NCBI RefSeq assembly: GCF_000685095.1
Contig: NZ_BAYE01000013.1
Coordinates: 154,512-218,511, forward strand
Source of the DNA: Paraburkholderia caledonica NBRC 102488
GTDB lineage: Bacteria; Pseudomonadota; Gammaproteobacteria; Burkholderiales; Burkholderiaceae
Length of the DNA stretch: 64,000 nt
Direction of reading: 5' to 3'
The translations under genes were made by a program, and so were the position numbers. Positions 60,698 through 64,000 of this stretch are shown here, one piece after another; positions within the stretch are counted from its first letter, which is position 1; every line of letters begins with the position of its first letter. Below the pieces are notes generated by a model that was not told the origin of the DNA, did not search any database, and saw only the letters and a program-made list of their open reading frames with translations.

Positions 60698-61321
60698 GTG
60701 ATCTCAGATATCAAGGTACCGGACAGCAGCATTGTCCGCGAGGCTGAGGAGCTTGCACGCTCGGTCTCCAATGACACGCTCTTCAACCACGTGATGCGAT
60801 GCTACTGGTTCGGCGAGCTGTTCGCGCAACAAGAAGGAACGAAGGTGGATAGCGAGCTGATGTTCCTGTCAGCCGTGCTGCACGATCTGGGACTTACCGA
60901 TCATGCCCCCGGTCCTCACCGTTTCGAGATCGAAGGCGCGAGTGCAGCGCGGATGTTCCTTGTTGAGCGGGGAGTATTGGAGGATCGTGCGCAGAAGGTT
61001 TGGGACAACATCGCGTTACATACGTGGGATATGAATCATTTCAGGGGGGACACCAGCCGCCTGATGCAGCTAGGCCTGGCGTATGACGTCGCTGGCGTGA
61101 CCGGCGCACGGCTCGACCCAGCGGACGTCGCCGAAGTGCTACGACGATACCCCCGCCGGAACTTCAAGCGCGCTTTCAACGAAATGCTCAATCACGAGGT
61201 CGACTGCAAGCAGCCGTACCCGCACTGGTTTCACATTTGCTCCCGCGTTGCGCACAATCGGTCGCCGCTCACAATCGTGGATGCACCGGTTGTGCTGGAC
61301 TGGGCGCCGTTCGACGAATGA
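60698..61321 (+). CDS. HD-domain hydrolase, cyanamide-hydratase-like
   Basis: 207 residues from GTG 60698 (AGGA upstream). Metal ligands in LFNHVMRCYWFGELFAQQEG and FLSAVLHDLGLTDHAPG, then RFEIEGASAARMFLVERGVL and WDNIALHTWDMNHFRGD. Similar throughout to the HD protein at 58554-59195. LFNHxMRxYxFG is the motif of cyanamide hydratase and its relatives. A beta-carbonic-anhydrase-like gene follows after 149 bp on the same strand. Confidence 0.8.
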   Translation: MISDIKVPDSSIVREAEELARSVSNDTLFNHVMRCYWFGELFAQQEGTKVDSELMFLSAVLHDLGLTDHAPGPHRFEIEGASAARMFLVERGVLEDRAQKVWDNIALHTWDMNHFRGDTSRLMQLGLAYDVAGVTGARLDPADVAEVLRRYPRRNFKRAFNEMLNHEVDCKQPYPHWFHICSRVAHNRSPLTIVDAPVVLDWAPFDE

Positions 61322-61469
61322 GCGGTGCTTCGAGCGCTTGTGCTGCTGGCAGAAATCGAGGGGTCAACGTCATTTGTGCGGCAGTTCGGCAAATCTATAC
61401 TCGGTAGCAATAGCAGCATCCGAACGCTGCCTTCCTTTAAGCCCAGACCGTAGAAGTGGAGCAAGCCAA

Positions 61470-62066
61470 ATGACCAGATACAGCGAATTCGAATTCAGGA
61501 CGCAACCGTGGTTTGACCCGGCGTGGTTCGATCGGTCCGCCTTCCAGGGATTCAATCAGTTCATCCCTATGAAGACCATCGTGATCCACTGCTTTGATCC
61601 GCGGGCGTCCGAAATACCGCAGGCTGTCGCCGACTATTTCGGGGACGAAGTCTATCCGGGCGAAAACATTCTCGACGAAGCCGGCAACCGGATCGGCAAC
61701 ACGCGGACGCTGTTCGCCGTGTCGAACGCGGGTGGCCGTGCCTTTTCGGCTCTCCAATCGGTCGCTACGATGGACTATCTTTTCAAAGTACAAAACGTCG
61801 TGGTGGTGCATCACTCATTCTGCGGCGCGACGGCTTTCACGCCGGAGACTCTTGTCGACGAGTTCCATGATCACCACCACGCCGATATCTCAACAATGTT
61901 CGATCAGGATAGCCTCGCCATTTCACATTTCGAGGAGTCGATCAAACATGATGTCGAACTGCTTCGTGCCAGCCCGGCTGTACCAAAGGAGGTCAAGCTC
62001 TACGGCTTCTTCTATGAGATGAATTCTAGCGAGTTAACGGAAGTGGTGCGGGACATTCCAGCATAG
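61470..62066 (+). CDS. Atypical beta-carbonic-anhydrase-like protein
   Basis: 198 residues. The beta-CA zinc ligands are present: IHCFDPRASE (Cys, Asp-Arg dyad) and VVHHSFCGAT (His, Cys), with AVSNAGGRAF between. It starts MTRYSEFEFRTQPWFDPAWF, an N-terminal extension unlike cynT of this window, and has an acidic C-terminal half with DEFHDHHHADIS. All metal ligands are retained, so it may be active; sequence divergence suggests a distinct subfamily. ATG 61470 follows GGAGCAAGCC. Confidence 0.75.
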   Translation: MTRYSEFEFRTQPWFDPAWFDRSAFQGFNQFIPMKTIVIHCFDPRASEIPQAVADYFGDEVYPGENILDEAGNRIGNTRTLFAVSNAGGRAFSALQSVATMDYLFKVQNVVVVHHSFCGATAFTPETLVDEFHDHHHADISTMFDQDSLAISHFEESIKHDVELLRASPAVPKEVKLYGFFYEMNSSELTEVVRDIPA

Positions 62067-62248
62067 CGGCGTCGCTGCTGGGCGAAGTATGGCAACAGAC
62101 CGCAGCAATCAAGGCAGAAAGGGAGACATCGAACGACGCCTTCGTTCGCCTCGAAATGTGCATATACACACAATCACACGACGCGAAAATCAGCTCGCGT
62201 CGTGCCTCGGAACGCAATACCCCTGAACGTATGCAATGGAGAATCATC

Positions 62249-63130
62249 ATGCAACAACGCAAGTACCTCATTACCGGCGCCACGGGCAAGACCGGCGTCC
62301 ATACTGTCAACAACCTGCTCGAAGCCGGGCACGCGGTGCGCGCCATGGTACGCACCGAAGACGCGCGCAGCGCGGCGCTGCGTGCCGCCGGCGCCGAAGT
62401 AGTAGTAGGCGATCTGCTCAATCACGACGACCTGATTCGCGCCACCTCGGGCGTCACGGGGGCGTACCTCTGCTATCCGGTGCGCCCGGGCTTCATCCAG
62501 GGCACCGCCTATTTCGCCGATGCTGCGCGCCGCGCCGGCCTGGAAGTCGTGGTGGAAATGTCGCAAATATCCGCGCGCGAAAACGCGAAGAGTCATGCCG
62601 CGCGCGATCACTGGATCGCGGAGCGCGTACTGGACTGGTCGGGCGTGCCCACCATTCATATCCGCCCGACATTCTTTTCGGAATGGCTGATCTTCCCGTG
62701 GGTGCTCGACACCATCGTCAAGGCAGGACAGATCGCACTCCCGTACGGCGAAGGGCGCCATGCACCTATCGCAGCGGAAGACCAGGCCCGTTTCATCGCT
62801 ACCGTACTCGCGCAGCCGCAGGAGCACGTCGGCAAGGCGTATGAGTTGTGCGGTCCCGTCGAAATGGATCACGGCGACATCGCGAACGAAATCAGCAAGG
62901 TCATCGACAGGAAGATCGTCTATCGCCCGGCCACGCTCGACGAATACCGCGCGCATTTGCAGAAGTACGATCTTCCCGAGTTTGCGATCCAGCACTTCAT
63001 TGAAGTCGCCGTCGATTACCAGAACGGCGTGTTCAAAGGCTCCGACCACGTGATCGAACAGGTTACCGGGAAGGCACCACAAACGGTTGGGGAGTTCGTT
63101 CGCGCCAGGCGTTCGCTTTTCCGGCCGTGA
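62249..63130 (+). CDS. NmrA-family NAD(P)-binding oxidoreductase
   Basis: 293 residues: YLITGATGKTGVHTVNNLLE (dinucleotide loop), VVGDLLNHDDLIRATSGVTG, VEMSQISARENAKSHAARDH and HIRPTFFSEWLIFPW. Related to, but distinct from, the NmrA-like protein at 55435-56316. ATG 62249 follows GGAG; earlier ATG 62231 is less likely. The final FRP stop overlaps the region just before the SDR pseudogene, 33 bp away. Substrate unknown. Confidence 0.85.
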   Translation: MQQRKYLITGATGKTGVHTVNNLLEAGHAVRAMVRTEDARSAALRAAGAEVVVGDLLNHDDLIRATSGVTGAYLCYPVRPGFIQGTAYFADAARRAGLEVVVEMSQISARENAKSHAARDHWIAERVLDWSGVPTIHIRPTFFSEWLIFPWVLDTIVKAGQIALPYGEGRHAPIAAEDQARFIATVLAQPQEHVGKAYELCGPVEMDHGDIANEISKVIDRKIVYRPATLDEYRAHLQKYDLPEFAIQHFIEVAVDYQNGVFKGSDHVIEQVTGKAPQTVGEFVRARRSLFRP

Positions 63131-63162
63131 TTCGTTACGCCATACTCACCAAGGAGATTGAG

Positions 63163-63884
63163 ATGAAGATCGAGAACTCCGTTGTATTTGTGACCGGCGC
63201 CAGCCGCGGACTGGGCCTCGCATTCGCGCGCGAGGCGCTTGCCCGCGGCGCGGCGAAGGTGTACGCGGGGGCGTACGCAATCCGGCGGCCTTCAGCGAGC
63301 CCGGAATGGTGCCCATCGCACTCGACGTGACGGACCCCGCTTCGGTCGAGTCGGCCGCGAAAGCCGCGCCGGATGTCACCATACTCATCAATAACGCAGG
63401 AATCGCGGAAATCACCGGGTCGCCATTTGCCGACAGCGCGGAAGATCACGCTCGCCGCATCTTCGAAACGAACTACTACGGCGTCATGCGAGTGACCCGC
63501 GCTTTCGAGCCCCGGCTTCCCGGCGACGGCAGCGGCACTATCGTTAACGTGCTTTCCGACGTCACCTGGCGTGCGGTGCCGATTCTTGCGCCGTATGCGG
63601 CGTCGAAAGCTGCGGCCTGGAGCCTCACCAACAACGTGCGAGCCCATCTGAAGGAAAGAAACATCCGCGTGGTGGGCTTGCACGTCGGCTTCGTGGATAC
63701 CGATCTCACAAAGGACTTCGACGTTCCAAAGGCGAATCCCATCGATGTCGTCCGGCAGACGTTCGACGCGCTCGAAGCGGGCGAGAGCGAAGTGCTGGCG
63801 GATGCTGGTGCCCGGGCGTTGAAAGCGACGCTTTCTCTGGCAGCCCCGGGCTACATCGATCCCGATATCCTCGAAGGGAAGTGA
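63163..63884 (+). pseudogene. Frameshifted short-chain dehydrogenase (SDR)
   Basis: A classical SDR: VVFVTGASRGLGLAFARE (cofactor loop), then the frame is lost at about 63270 where two extra bases (TA within GTACGCGGGGGCGTACGC) displace ARNPAAFSEPG. It resumes with VPIALDVTDPASVESAAKAA, TILINNAGIAEI, IVNVLSDVTWRAVPILAPYA and ASKAAAWSLTNNVRAHL, keeping the Tyr-x3-Lys pair (YAASK). Start ATG 63163 with AAGGAG at good spacing. Otherwise complete, ending at 63884; a two-base error would restore it. Beyond 63884 the window holds no recognisable feature. Confidence 0.82.
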
Positions 63885-64000
63885 GCGGGAAGAAGCGCCG
63901 CGGGTTCGCGGGGTGACGCGTAATACGGCGCTCGCTGGACAAGGCGTGATCGACCATCGCGCCTTTCTGACTCGAACGTCAGCAATACAGGGGCGCATTC

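Overview
The window is a high-GC chromosomal segment from a beta-proteobacterium of the Burkholderiaceae. A Paraburkholderia- or Caballeronia-like genome fits best, judging from the paired trimeric porins whose mature ends begin QSSVxLYG, the imuA-imuB-dnaE2 order with a LexA box, the density of LysR/GntR/TetR/MerR-controlled catabolic modules, and protein sequences typical of that group. No rRNA, tRNA, CRISPR array or replication origin was found. All identifications come from reading the sequence and from family knowledge; no database search was run.

Layout. Positions 1-9.8 kb hold small accessory and catabolic modules: a tannase/feruloyl-esterase (5' end outside the window), a YciI protein, DeoR and GST remnants, a BigR/SqrR-like ArsR regulator with two YeeE/YedE sulfur transporters, a carboxymuconolactone-decarboxylase lipoprotein plus cupin divergent from a LysR regulator, VOC and DinB proteins, and a chemoreceptor. 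Positions 10-31 kb hold one large catabolic locus. On the minus strand, from 24.65 kb down to 10 kb, it carries a PcaC-like protein, an enol-lactonase-like hydrolase, CoxG, the three subunits of a molybdenum hydroxylase (FAD, 2Fe-2S, Mo), a divergent crotonase, UbiD, UbiX, a succinate-semialdehyde-type dehydrogenase, a second UbiD, an aromatic-acid MFS transporter and a broken xdhC. Divergent on the plus strand are a GntR/FCD regulator, another MFS transporter, an NCS2 nucleobase-type permease and two porins. An AT-rich word, ATTGYATTACG or its ATTGYAT core, recurs at three control regions of this locus. The gene set predicts uptake, ring hydroxylation, prenyl-FMN-dependent decarboxylation and lactone opening of an aromatic or heteroaromatic acid, but not which one.

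Positions 31-40.5 kb hold a cyanate operon (cynR, cynT, cynS), a periplasmic metallo-beta-lactamase-fold hydrolase, a small secreted Gly/Ser-rich protein, argC (type 2) with a divergent LysR regulator, a hybrid histidine kinase and a MerR regulator. Positions 40.5-43.5 kb carry the remains of the SOS mutagenesis cassette: imuA intact behind a perfect LexA box, imuB broken by a stop and a frameshift, and dnaE2 cut off after about 115 codons at a junction with a broken alpha/beta hydrolase.

Positions 43.9-51.2 kb form an orphan set of probable type VI secretion cargo aimed at peptidoglycan: a Tlde1-like L,D-transpeptidase effector with a small membrane partner, a muramidase-like protein with secreted partners, a PAAR protein, a VanX-like M15 peptidase and a CHAP/TIGR02594-type amidase. 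An IS2-group IS3-family element lies inside it, and no Hcp, VgrG or structural T6SS gene is present. Positions 51.3-64 kb contain unknown proteins, a GNAT enzyme, a TetR/NmrA pair with tandem palindromic operators, two SgcJ-like secreted proteins (one frameshifted), a decayed CopD-like gene, two HD-domain hydrolases of the cyanamide-hydratase type around a GlxA-like regulator, an atypical beta-carbonic anhydrase, an NmrA-type oxidoreductase and a frameshifted SDR.

A striking general feature is the number of broken genes (at least ten). Some are single-base indels that could be assembly errors; the large deletions and fusion junctions are not easily explained that way.
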